Assembly: GCA_945485625.1 (NCBI GenBank) | Contig: CALYSH010000026.1 | Location: 1-10,811 of the forward strand | Length of the DNA stretch: 10,811 nt | Source: an uncultured Lachnospiraceae bacterium | GTDB taxonomy: Bacteria; Bacillota; Clostridia; Lachnospirales; Lachnospiraceae | Direction of reading: 5' to 3' | Shown here: in pieces, positions 1-7,013 of the stretch | Position numbering within the stretch: the stretch's first letter is position 1 | How the letters are laid out: each line of letters opens with the position of its first letter | Notes under the pieces: generated by a model | Told to the model about the DNA's origin: nothing | Database searches by the model: none | Seen by the model: the letters and a program-made list of their open reading frames with translations, nothing else | Made by a program: the position numbers and the translations under genes

Positions 1-85
1 GGCGAAGTAACCACATGAGCAAAAGGAAAGCCTTGAAAAGGCGATTTTGCGAATGAGGTTCTGAATCGTTATGATTATCTTTTGA

Positions 86-787
86 TTATTGTTCCTTCTG
101 TCCGTAATAGGCATTTGCACCATGTTTTCTGTAATAATGCTTGTCCTGAAGCTCCTGGGGAGCAGGTGCAATCCGGGGATTAATGGTCTCTGCACGGTAA
201 GCCATCTTGGCCACTTCCTCCAATACCACCGCATTGTGCACCGCTTCATGGGCATCCTTTCCCCAGGCAAAGGGGCCATGATTCTTGCAAAGCACTGCAG
301 GCACTGCCATGGGATCCTTGCCCATACGCTTGAACTCGTTTACAATCAGATGCCCGGTATTCTCCTCATAGGCATCCGCAATTTCCTCTGCGGTCAGGCA
401 TCTTAAGCAGGGAACCTCACCATAAATATAATCCGCATGGGTGGTGCCGTAGCATGGAATACTTCTGCCTGCCTGTGCCCAGCTGGTTGCATAGGAAGAG
501 TGGGTATGTACCACACCGCCGATTTCCGGAAAAGCCTTGTACAGCTCCAGATGGGTAGCGGTATCGGAGGACGGATTATAGCGTCCCTCCACCTTTTTTC
601 CGTTCAGATCCATAACCACCATATCCTCGGGAGTCAGCCTGTCATAATCCACACCGCTGGGCTTGATGACAAACAACCCCTTCTCTCTGTCGATGGCGCT
701 TACATTTCCCCAGGTAAAGGTCACAAGTCCGTATCTGGGAAGGTCCATATTTGCTTCATATACCTTCTGTTTTAATTCTTCTAACAT
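86..787 (-). CDS. araD: L-ribulose-5-phosphate 4-epimerase (AraD family)
   Basis: This cytoplasmic enzyme interconverts L-ribulose 5-phosphate and D-xylulose 5-phosphate, linking L-arabinose breakdown to the pentose phosphate pathway. The protein has the class II aldolase/adducin fold. Visible family landmarks are SSDTATHLELYKAF, the zinc-ligand stretch VVHTHSS, the segment CYGTTHADYIYGEVPC, the second metal site NHGPFAWGK, VHNAVVLEEVA, and a C-terminus ending DKHYYRKHGANAYYGQ, all close to what I recall of E. coli AraD. An in-frame TTG lies 15 nt upstream at 802, but the ATG at 787 is preferred because GGAGG sits 5 nt before it; this gives 233 residues, normal for the family. It begins 15 bp after the kinase stop, so the two genes are almost certainly cotranscribed. 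UlaF and SgbE are close paralogues that use the same substrate in other pathways; the neighbouring kinase makes AraD the best reading. Confidence 0.93.
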   Translation of the reverse strand: MLEELKQKVYEANMDLPRYGLVTFTWGNVSAIDREKGLFVIKPSGVDYDRLTPEDMVVMDLNGKKVEGRYNPSSDTATHLELYKAFPEIGGVVHTHSSYATSWAQAGRSIPCYGTTHADYIYGEVPCLRCLTAEEIADAYEENTGHLIVNEFKRMGKDPMAVPAVLCKNHGPFAWGKDAHEAVHNAVVLEEVAKMAYRAETINPRIAPAPQELQDKHYYRKHGANAYYGQKEQ

Positions 788-802
788 ATCTGCCTCCGTC
801 AA

Positions 803-2395
803 TCAGCGCATACCTTCCACTGCCGCCTTTTCAGCGGAAAGAGTTGCCACATATTTTGTCATAAATGCATCAAAGCCTGCTACATCCGAAGCCTGTGGTG
901 CAATGGTGGTTCCGGTCTGACCGGCAAAAATCTTCTCGCTCAGGTAATCAGCCAGTCCCTCGTTCTCACCCTTCTCCATCATATATGCTGCCAGAACAGC
1001 CATACCCCAGGGTCCCCCCTCACTGGCGGTGTCCATTACGGTAACCGGTGCATTCAATGCCGCTGCCAGAATCTGCTGACCAACCACGGGAGTCTTAAAC
1101 AGACCGCCGTGTCCCATCAGGGAATCCACCGCAACCTTTTCTTCCTTTAAAAGAATATCGTTTCCAACCTTCAATGCAGCCAGTGCACTGTAAAGGTGAC
1201 TTCTCATAAAGTTTGCAAGGGTAAAGTCTGCATCAGGCATACGTACAAACATGGGTCTGCCCTCGTTCAGGCCGGTAACCGGCTCGCCGGAGAAATAATT
1301 GTATGCCACCAGACCGCCGCAATCGGCGTCTGCCTCCAGAGCCTTGCGGTACAGGGTTCCGTACAAATCGTTTTTGTCTATCTTCATGCCAAAGGTCTCT
1401 GCAAACTGGTCAAAGAGATTGACCCATGCATTCAGATCGGAGGTACAGTTGTTGCAGTGTACCATTGCTACAGGCATACCGTCGGGGGTGGTTACCATGT
1501 CGATTTCCTCGTAAGCCTTCTTCATGGCCTTCTCCAATACCACCATGGAGAATACGGAGGTACCTGCGGATACATTGCCGGTGCGTACTCTTACGCTGTT
1601 GGTTGCCACCATACCGGTACCTGCATCACCCTCGGGAGGACACATGGGAATGCCGGCCTGCAGATTACCGCTTACGTCCAGAAGGGCAGCCCCTTCCTCG
1701 GTAAGGTAGCCTGCCTTTTCTCCCGCATTCAGAACCTTTGGAAGAATTCCCTTAATATTCCATGCAAAGCCTTCCTTACTTACCAGCTCGTCAAACTTTG
1801 CAAGCATGTTCTCATCATAATCTCCGGTAGTGGAATCAATGGGGAACATACCGGAGGCCTCGCCTACGCCAAGCACCTTCTCGCCGGACAGCTTCCAGTG
1901 AATATAGCCTGCCAGCGTGGTGAAGAAATCAATCCTTCCAACATGCTCTTCCTTATTCAGAATTGCCTGATATAAATGTGCAATACTCCATCTCTGGGGA
2001 ATGTTGAACTCAAACAGAGGGCTCAACACCTTTACCGCCTCTCCGGTCATGGTATTTCTCCAGGTACGGAAGGGAACCAGTAATTCACCCTTCTCGTCAA
2101 ATGGCATATATCCGTGCATCATACCCGAAAATCCCATGGATCCGATGGTGGTCAAAGTCACACCATACCTGTCCCGCACATCCTTCACAAGAGATGCGTA
2201 GCAGTCCTGTAATCCACCCCAGATATCCTCCAGGCTGTAGGTCCAGATATGATTCTCCAGACGATTCTCCCAGTCATGGGTACCCATTGCTATGGGGTTG
2301 TGGGTTTCATCCACAAGCACTGCCTTAATACGGGTAGAACCAAATTCAATACCCAGCGCTGTTCTGCCGGCTTCAATTGATGCTTTTGCGCTCAT
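803..2395 (-). CDS. FGGY-family sugar kinase, probable L-ribulokinase (AraK-type)
   Basis: This is an ATP-dependent carbohydrate kinase, probably phosphorylating L-ribulose to supply the epimerase encoded immediately downstream. The N-terminal FGGY domain opens with the phosphate-binding segment ALGIEFGSTRIKAVL and continues with SMGFSGMMHGYMPFD. Further family landmarks are GVGEASGMFPID, GDAGTGMVATNSVRVRTGNVSAGTS (ATP-domain core) and the C-terminal GHGGLFKTP and DTASEGGPWGMAVLAAYM. The start at 2395 (MSAKAS, 530 residues) is chosen because the alternative ATG at 2407 is embedded in the ATGGAGG that supplies the Shine-Dalgarno site. From memory, it resembles the clostridial ribulokinase AraK described in Clostridium acetobutylicum more than enteric AraB, hence no symbol is given. 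Xylulokinase is an alternative; the araD partner argues against it. No arabinose isomerase is present in the window. The leader contains a giant palindrome. Confidence 0.85.
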   Translation of the reverse strand: MSAKASIEAGRTALGIEFGSTRIKAVLVDETHNPIAMGTHDWENRLENHIWTYSLEDIWGGLQDCYASLVKDVRDRYGVTLTTIGSMGFSGMMHGYMPFDEKGELLVPFRTWRNTMTGEAVKVLSPLFEFNIPQRWSIAHLYQAILNKEEHVGRIDFFTTLAGYIHWKLSGEKVLGVGEASGMFPIDSTTGDYDENMLAKFDELVSKEGFAWNIKGILPKVLNAGEKAGYLTEEGAALLDVSGNLQAGIPMCPPEGDAGTGMVATNSVRVRTGNVSAGTSVFSMVVLEKAMKKAYEEIDMVTTPDGMPVAMVHCNNCTSDLNAWVNLFDQFAETFGMKIDKNDLYGTLYRKALEADADCGGLVAYNYFSGEPVTGLNEGRPMFVRMPDADFTLANFMRSHLYSALAALKVGNDILLKEEKVAVDSLMGHGGLFKTPVVGQQILAAALNAPVTVMDTASEGGPWGMAVLAAYMMEKGENEGLADYLSEKIFAGQTGTTIAPQASDVAGFDAFMTKYVATLSAEKAAVEGMR

Positions 2396-2400
2396 AAATA

Positions 2401-2694
2401 CCTCCATTATTATACTTCTTGAATCGTGTTAAGGGCAAAAGATTAAAGTTTTAAATTGTCCGGAATTGTTTGTCATAGAGCGGAACCTTAGTTGCACTTA
2501 GCAGTGACAAAGAAGCCTTATGAACAAAAATCCGACTGTCTGAGCGTAGCGAGTTTCGGATTTTTGTGAATGCCTTTCGCTGCTTTGTCAATGCTTAGTG
2601 CATCTTGGTTTCGCGGCCTGCAAACAATTCGGACAATTAAAACGTGGAAGGCTTTTGCCCTAAACAAACCTTAATTCCAGTATAATAATGGAGG
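2401..2694. repeat. Giant fold-back element, copy 1 (kinase leader)
   Basis: The whole 294-bp stretch is an imperfect palindrome. Paired arms visible by eye are 2401-2416 with 2679-2694 (16 bp, perfect), 2432-2441 with 2652-2661 (10 bp), 2448-2462 with 2630-2643 (one bulge) and 2463-2472 with 2621-2630 (10 bp). A central 123-bp core follows at 2486-2608, itself a long imperfect hairpin. The core tip is A-rich, then a 12-bp perfect stem (ACAAAAATCCGA with TCGGATTTTTGT), so the tip looks like a bidirectional intrinsic terminator. The core is identical, in inverted orientation, to 6803-6925. No coding sequence is present. The identity of the element is unknown to me; it resembles a non-autonomous, REP- or MITE-like repeat. 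Confidence 0.9.
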
Positions 2695-2707
2695 TTTTTA
2701 AAGTCAA
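2679..2707 (-). promoter_or_regulatory. Probable sigma-A promoter of the kinase-araD operon
   Basis: Read on the minus strand, TTGACT (2707-2702) and TATACT (2684-2679) are separated by exactly 17 bp. Transcription would start near 2672, giving a leader of about 275 nt that contains nearly all of the fold-back element before the kinase ATG at 2395. The -10 box lies inside the outer arm of that palindrome, while the -35 box lies outside it. No better promoter was seen between the palindrome and the gene. Confidence 0.65.
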
Positions 2708-2786
2708 GAATCGGCACCCGCAAAAACATATTCGGGCAATAAATGGCATACAATAGAGCAACATCATCCTATCGGAGCACATTCTT

Positions 2787-4634
2787 TTGAAACGACGCAC
2801 CCATTTAAGTCCGAAGCAGCTGCTCCTGTTTGCTCTTGCACTTCTGCTGTTCACTGCCATCATTCTGTTTTGCTTCTCACGGACAGAGGATCAGAATGAA
2901 GCATTTCAGAATCTGTCCCGGGAACTGTTTTTATCTGAGGTCACCGGCAATACCCTGAACATGCATTACACCATCGCGGATCCCGGACGCTTCGGCATCA
3001 CAGATTATTCGCCCTGCCTGCCCTGTTACCTTCCCGGGCAGGCCACCAGCGAAAATGCCGGACGCAGAGAACTGATCTGTCGATTGGAAAAGCTTCATCC
3101 CCAAAAGCTCTCCGATGAAAACCGTCTCACCTACACTCTGCTGCATAACTCCCTTTGTCTGGAGGACGCCATGGAGCAATACCCTTACTTTTCCGAACCG
3201 CTGGGACCCCATAGCGGCATGCAGACCCAGCTTCCCATTCTGCTCTCCGAATACACCTTCCGGACTGTTCGTGATATCGAAGATTATCTTGCCCTGCTGG
3301 AACAGTCGGACGAATACCTGACCTCTCTTCTGACCTATGAGCAGGAAAAGGCAGCTGCCGGAATGCTCATGTCCCGGGAGAGTCTGACCCGGGTCCGTCT
3401 TCAATGCGACACAATTGTCACAAAAGAAGAATTGTCCGAAAATCGTCATTTTCTCCAGGTCACCTTTTCGGAGCGTCTTCTTCCCCTCCTGACCGACCAT
3501 ATCATTTCCGAAGCGGATGCAGAAAAGTACACCGTCAATCACAATCGTCTCCTAAAGACCGTGCTTCTTCCCGCCTACGAAACACTTTCCGATGGTCTTC
3601 TTTTATTGGAAGAAGCCTGTTCCTCGGAAACCCCGGCCGGACTGGCTTCCTTCCCGGGCGGCAGGGAGTATTATGCTCTTCTATTATCTGCAGAAGCCTC
3701 CACCTCCCTGACTGTATCGGAGGTTAAGGAATTGCTAAAGGATCAGCTGGTCACCTGTTACACCCGTCTTCGCATGCTTCGGGAGGAATATCCGGAATTA
3801 CCCCGGGCAATGGAACAGGGAACCTATCAGTTCCTGCCCTTTCCGGATGAGGCCTCCATGCTGGAGGATATAAACCGTCGATGTCGGGATAGCTTCCCTC
3901 CCCTGAACGGAGGGACCGCAAAGCCGGAAGTCACCATCAAACAGGTTTCTCCCTCCCTGCAGGAATACACGGCGCCTGCCTTCTATCTGACCAGCCCTTT
4001 CGATGCCACTGACCGGAACATCATCTATATCAACCCCGGAAAGGTCCCCTCTCCTTTGGAGCTTTACACCACCCTGGCCCATGAAGGTCAGCCCGGACAT
4101 ATGTATCAGAATGTTTATTGCAGTCAAAGCTGCATGGCAGAGGATTCCTTTCCGGTGCGCCGCCTCCTATGGTACGGAGGCTTTCTGGAGGGCTGGGCAC
4201 TGTATGTGGAATTTCTGTCCTTTGACTATGCTGCCTGCTGCATGGATGAGCAAGGTCGTCCTCTGGAGGCCGCCTGTATCCGGGCCGAAAAAGAGAGTCG
4301 GAGCCTCCAGCTCTGTCTGTACAGCCTCCTTGACCTGACAATCCACAGTGAAAATGCCTCCCTGGCGCAGGTTGCTAAAATACTGACCCACTTTGGCATT
4401 CAGGACTCTCAAAGGCAGACAGCAATCTACAACTACATTGCAGACAATCCCTGCAATTATCCCAAATACTATGTGGGCTATCTGGAGCTGTGCCGCACCA
4501 AAGCCCTGGCGCAGGAATGCTGGGGAAGCAGCTATAGTGACCTGGGCTTCCACAGATTTCTCCTGGAAACCGGTCCCTGCGACTATGCCACCCTGCAGAC
4601 CTGCATCCGGGAGTTCCCCCTGACCCACAGTTAA
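2787..4634 (+). CDS. Membrane-anchored DUF885 family (zinc metallopeptidase-like) protein
   Basis: The 615-residue protein begins with a basic stretch and a hydrophobic segment at about residues 12-30, with no lipobox, so it is probably an N-terminally anchored or secreted protein whose large domain faces outwards. The C-terminal half carries the DUF885 signature: HEGQPGH at residues 432-438, followed by EGWALYVE at 468-475. These match the HExxPGH and EGWA-x-Y-x-E motifs of the family and probably form a metal site; peptidase activity is inferred from the family. The start is a TTG at 2787, supported by CGGAG ending 9 nt upstream; an in-frame TAG at 2754 and the absence of another upstream start limit alternatives, and the next internal Met (59) would remove the membrane segment. 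It is separated from the AraC gene by 171 bp and is probably transcribed alone. Substrate unknown. Confidence 0.82.
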   Translation: MKRRTHLSPKQLLLFALALLLFTAIILFCFSRTEDQNEAFQNLSRELFLSEVTGNTLNMHYTIADPGRFGITDYSPCLPCYLPGQATSENAGRRELICRLEKLHPQKLSDENRLTYTLLHNSLCLEDAMEQYPYFSEPLGPHSGMQTQLPILLSEYTFRTVRDIEDYLALLEQSDEYLTSLLTYEQEKAAAGMLMSRESLTRVRLQCDTIVTKEELSENRHFLQVTFSERLLPLLTDHIISEADAEKYTVNHNRLLKTVLLPAYETLSDGLLLLEEACSSETPAGLASFPGGREYYALLLSAEASTSLTVSEVKELLKDQLVTCYTRLRMLREEYPELPRAMEQGTYQFLPFPDEASMLEDINRRCRDSFPPLNGGTAKPEVTIKQVSPSLQEYTAPAFYLTSPFDATDRNIIYINPGKVPSPLELYTTLAHEGQPGHMYQNVYCSQSCMAEDSFPVRRLLWYGGFLEGWALYVEFLSFDYAACCMDEQGRPLEAACIRAEKESRSLQLCLYSLLDLTIHSENASLAQVAKILTHFGIQDSQRQTAIYNYIADNPCNYPKYYVGYLELCRTKALAQECWGSSYSDLGFHRFLLETGPCDYATLQTCIREFPLTHS

Positions 4635-4677
4635 TCAAACGCTATCCTTCCCCTTGTCCTCCGAAGCCAACAGTATG

Positions 4678-4718
4678 TGCAATTATTGCGATTTTTTATA
4701 ATTTCTTTGCACTTATTG
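4678..4718 (+). promoter_or_regulatory. Direct repeat, candidate AraC-type operator
   Basis: TGCAATTATTG (4678-4688) and TGCACTTATTG (4708-4718) match at 10 of 11 positions, lie 30 bp apart (about three helical turns on the same DNA face), and end 2 bp before the -35 box of the AraC-family gene. Direct repeats just upstream of -35 are the usual arrangement for AraC-type activator sites, so autoregulation is a reasonable guess. Confidence 0.4.
4679..4697 (+). terminator. Weak candidate terminator after the DUF885 gene
   Basis: A short stem, GCAA-TTA-TTGC, is followed by GATTTTTT about 45 nt after the stop codon. The stem is only 4-5 bp and overlaps a direct repeat that could instead be an operator, so this is tentative. 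Confidence 0.3.
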
Positions 4719-4720
4719 TC

Positions 4721-4749
4721 TTGCAATCCGATTCTTTGTGTGCTATGAT
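4721..4749 (+). promoter_or_regulatory. Probable sigma-A promoter of the AraC-AEC operon
   Basis: TTGCAA (4721-4726) and TATGAT (4744-4749) are separated by 17 bp. The predicted start lies near 4756, giving a leader of about 50 nt. The leader contains a small hairpin, TGCGCA-ATC-TGCGCA (4770-4784), shortly before the AAAGGAG ribosome site. Confidence 0.65.
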
Positions 4750-4805
4750 TAATTGATTTCAGGTGGTGTTGCGCAATCTGCGCATGCCTTTCAAAGGAGA
4801 ATTGA

Positions 4806-5762
4806 ATGAATCCGGCAGAATTACACTCGATAACCGAAGAACAGAAGCGTCGTTACTTTGTGCAGCCCGACATGCTGCCGTCCTTCCAGCGTTCCCTGGA
4901 TGGAGATCTGGAATATTCCCAATATGTAAAGGGTTCCCCCTTCCGTTTCTGGTTCAACAATCAACCCACCGGTTTTACCGATCATTGGCACACCGCCATG
5001 GAAATCATTTTTACCCTGGAAAATACTTACACAATCGAAGCGCACCAGCAGAAGTATGTCATGGAGCCCGGAGATATTGCAATCATTCCCTCCGGAACCG
5101 TCCATTCCATCTCCTCTCCGGAAAAGGGCTGCCGGTTTGTATTTATGTTTGAGCCTAATTTGTTTTCCCAGCTTCCCGGATTTAATTATGTTTTATCCCT
5201 GATTCCCCAGCCTGTGCTGATAAACTATGACACCAATCCTCAGCTTTACCGGGCAGAGACAGCTCTTCTCTGGGAACTGGTGGAGCATTACTGGGGGAAT
5301 GGACTTACCAAGGACTTAAACATCTTCTCAACCATGATCCGCTTTTTTTCCACCTTTGGTGAGCATACGGCTAATGTCATCCCTCCTACCATAAACAATT
5401 CCTCCAAGGCCGGTTCACTGGTCAGCAGGCTTTCCATGGTATTGGACTATCTGGACACACATTATTCCGAGAATATTACTTTGGAGGAGGCCGCAAACAT
5501 TGCCTGTTTCTCCAAGTTTTACTTTACCAGACTGTTTAAGCAGTACACCAATCAGACCTTCTATGATTATCTGAGTACCAAGAGGATAAAGGCAGCGGAA
5601 CAGATGCTCATCATCCCCAATCTGCCCATAACGGAAATCTCTCTGAAGGCAGGTTTTTCCAGCCTGTCCTCCTTTAATCGTACCTTTAAACGTCTGAAGG
5701 GTTGTTCTCCTTCCGAGTACCGCTCACTCTACAGTCTGGAAAATAAAATCAAAAAAGACTAA
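4806..5762 (+). CDS. AraC-family transcriptional regulator with N-terminal cupin domain
   Basis: This 318-residue regulator has a cupin-type ligand-sensing domain at about residues 45-115, with the motif DHWHTAMEI (His60, His62, Glu66) and PGDIAIIPSGTVH (His100), a pattern common in sugar-responsive AraC proteins. The C-terminal portion (about 213-312) holds the two helix-turn-helix units: ITLEEAANIACFSKFYFTRLFKQYTNQ, then LPITEISLKAGFSSLSSFNRTFKRLKGCSPSEYR. The ATG at 4806 is preceded by AAAGGAG at good spacing. The permease gene follows 15 bp after the stop, so the simplest model is that this protein controls its own operon and hence that transporter. A role in the pentose operon on the opposite strand is possible but not shown. 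The ligand cannot be predicted from the sequence. Confidence 0.93.
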   Translation: MNPAELHSITEEQKRRYFVQPDMLPSFQRSLDGDLEYSQYVKGSPFRFWFNNQPTGFTDHWHTAMEIIFTLENTYTIEAHQQKYVMEPGDIAIIPSGTVHSISSPEKGCRFVFMFEPNLFSQLPGFNYVLSLIPQPVLINYDTNPQLYRAETALLWELVEHYWGNGLTKDLNIFSTMIRFFSTFGEHTANVIPPTINNSSKAGSLVSRLSMVLDYLDTHYSENITLEEAANIACFSKFYFTRLFKQYTNQTFYDYLSTKRIKAAEQMLIIPNLPITEISLKAGFSSLSSFNRTFKRLKGCSPSEYRSLYSLENKIKKD

Positions 5763-5777
5763 ACGCAGGACAATCCT

Positions 5778-6719
5778 ATGGAACAATTGTTTTTCAGCTT
5801 AAACGCCACAATTCCCGTATTTCTGTTAATGGTAATCGGTTATGTATTGAAACAGACTCGTATTGTGGATGAACCCTTTGTCAAAACGCTGAATTCCTTT
5901 AATTTCAAAATCACACTGCCTCTGCTCTTGTTTCGTGACATTGCAGAGAGCGACTTCTATTCCGTATGGGATACCAAATATGTCCTGTACTGTTTTTTTG
6001 TCACCCTCTTTTGTATCACCATTACCTGGGTAGGCGCTGCACTGTTTTATAAGAGCAAAGAACACCTGGGTGAATTCGTCCAGGCGTCCTTCCGAAGCTC
6101 TGCCGCAGTTCTGGGAATCGCCTTTATTCAAAACATTTACGGCACCTCCGGCATGGCTCCTCTTATGATTATCGGCACCGTCCCTCTTTACAATGTAGCT
6201 GCCGTAGTCATCCTTTCCTTTACCGGCAAAAAAGGCTTTTCCAAAAGTACCCTGAAGTCCACCCTGAAGGGTATCGTGACCAACCCCATTATCATCGGCA
6301 TCCTTCTGGGCATGGTGGTCTCCGCCTGTCGGATTCCCTTTCCGTTCATTGTTCAGAAGACCCTGGGCAGCATGTCCTCTCTGGCCACCCCTTTGGCTCT
6401 ATTGGGTCTGGGCGCCGGCTTCGAAGGCAGAAAAGCCTTAAAACAGCTGAAGCCCACCACAGTGGCTTCCCTGATTAAACTGGTCATCTGGCCGGTTCTG
6501 TTCCTTCCCCTTGCCGTAGCCCTGGGCTTCACCGGTGAAAAGCTGGTAGCCATTCTGATTATGTTAGGCTCTCCCACCACCGTCAGCTGCTACATCATGG
6601 CCAGAAACATGGGCCACGAAGGCACTCTGACCTCCAGCGTGGTGGTAGCAACCACCTTTTTCAGCTCCGTTACCATCACCCTCTTCCTGTTCCTTCTGCG
6701 AAGTATGAGCTATATTTAG
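5778..6719 (+). CDS. AEC-family permease (auxin efflux carrier-like transporter)
   Basis: The 313-residue protein is largely hydrophobic, with about ten predicted membrane spans arranged as two halves around a hydrophilic loop near residues 155-170 (GKKGFSKSTLKSTLKG). Family features include the N-terminal PVFLLMVIGYVLKQTRIVD, the FNFKITLPLLLFRDI segment, the half-repeat NPIIIGILLGMVV, and the conserved SPTTVSCYIMARNMG beginning at residue 265. AEC proteins are secondary transporters, usually of organic acids or related anions; the bacterial substrate here is unknown and the name does not imply auxin. Its ribosome site (AGGA, 5768-5771) is weak, consistent with coupling to the AraC gene 15 bp upstream. 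The stop lies only 3 bp from the second fold-back element, which probably ends the transcript. Confidence 0.9.
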   Translation: MEQLFFSLNATIPVFLLMVIGYVLKQTRIVDEPFVKTLNSFNFKITLPLLLFRDIAESDFYSVWDTKYVLYCFFVTLFCITITWVGAALFYKSKEHLGEFVQASFRSSAAVLGIAFIQNIYGTSGMAPLMIIGTVPLYNVAAVVILSFTGKKGFSKSTLKSTLKGIVTNPIIIGILLGMVVSACRIPFPFIVQKTLGSMSSLATPLALLGLGAGFEGRKALKQLKPTTVASLIKLVIWPVLFLPLAVALGFTGEKLVAILIMLGSPTTVSCYIMARNMGHEGTLTSSVVVATTFFSSVTITLFLFLLRSMSYI

Positions 6720-6722
6720 AAT

Positions 6723-7011
6723 CATGGGGAGCCTGTTTCCGGGTTTGTGCGGGAGGGAAGTCCCTTACATTGCAAATCATCAGATGGATTGCGGCCGAGG
6801 AGCCAAGATGCACTAAGCATTGACAAAGCAGCGAAAGGCATTCACAAAAATCCGAAACTCGCTACGCTCAGACAGTCGGATTTTTGTTCATAAGGCTTCT
6901 TTGTCACTGCTAAGTGCAACTAAGGCTCCTCTCTATGACAATCCATTCTGATGATTTACAACGTCTCAGTCCTTTTCCCTCCCGCACAAACCCGGAAACA
7001 GGCTCCCCATG
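6723..7011. repeat. Giant fold-back element, copy 2 (between convergent genes)
   Basis: A 289-bp palindrome fills the gap between the AEC and spmB stop codons, with 3 and 2 bp to spare. The outer arms 6723-6758 and 6976-7011 are perfectly complementary over 36 bp. After a diverged stretch, 6774-6783 pairs with 6948-6957 and 6784-6791 with 6939-6946. The 123-bp core at 6803-6925 is identical to the reverse complement of 2486-2608, and similarity to copy 1 continues patchily for about 10-15 bp each side (for example CTCTATGACA at 6931-6940). Beyond that the arms share nothing with copy 1. The core tip has A-tract, stem and T-tract, so it should terminate transcription from both sides. No gene lies here. 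Confidence 0.9.
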
Positions 7012-7013
7012 CT

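Noticed and set aside
30..42. Short hairpin GCCTT-N3-AAGGC downstream of araD that might be its terminator.
   Set aside because: The stem is only 5 bp and on the minus strand it is followed by an interrupted T run. The operon may also continue past the left edge, so it was not listed.
1196..1975. Open frame of 259 codons on the plus strand opposite the FGGY kinase.
   Set aside because: It is antisense to a gene with clear family motifs, its translation is low-complexity and Cys/His-rich, and it has no ribosome site.
2401..2416. A TATAAT box on the minus strand immediately upstream of the kinase ribosome site (2413-2408), with TTGCCC 18 bp further up.
   Set aside because: Transcription would start inside or after the GGAGG, removing the ribosome site. 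The sequence is better explained as the outer arm of the palindrome; the TTGACT/TATACT promoter at 2679-2707 is much better placed.
2401..2694. A riboswitch or CRISPR-like array in the kinase leader.
   Set aside because: There are no short regularly spaced repeats and no recognised riboswitch motif. The same core also sits between two convergent genes, which argues against a ligand sensor specific to this operon.
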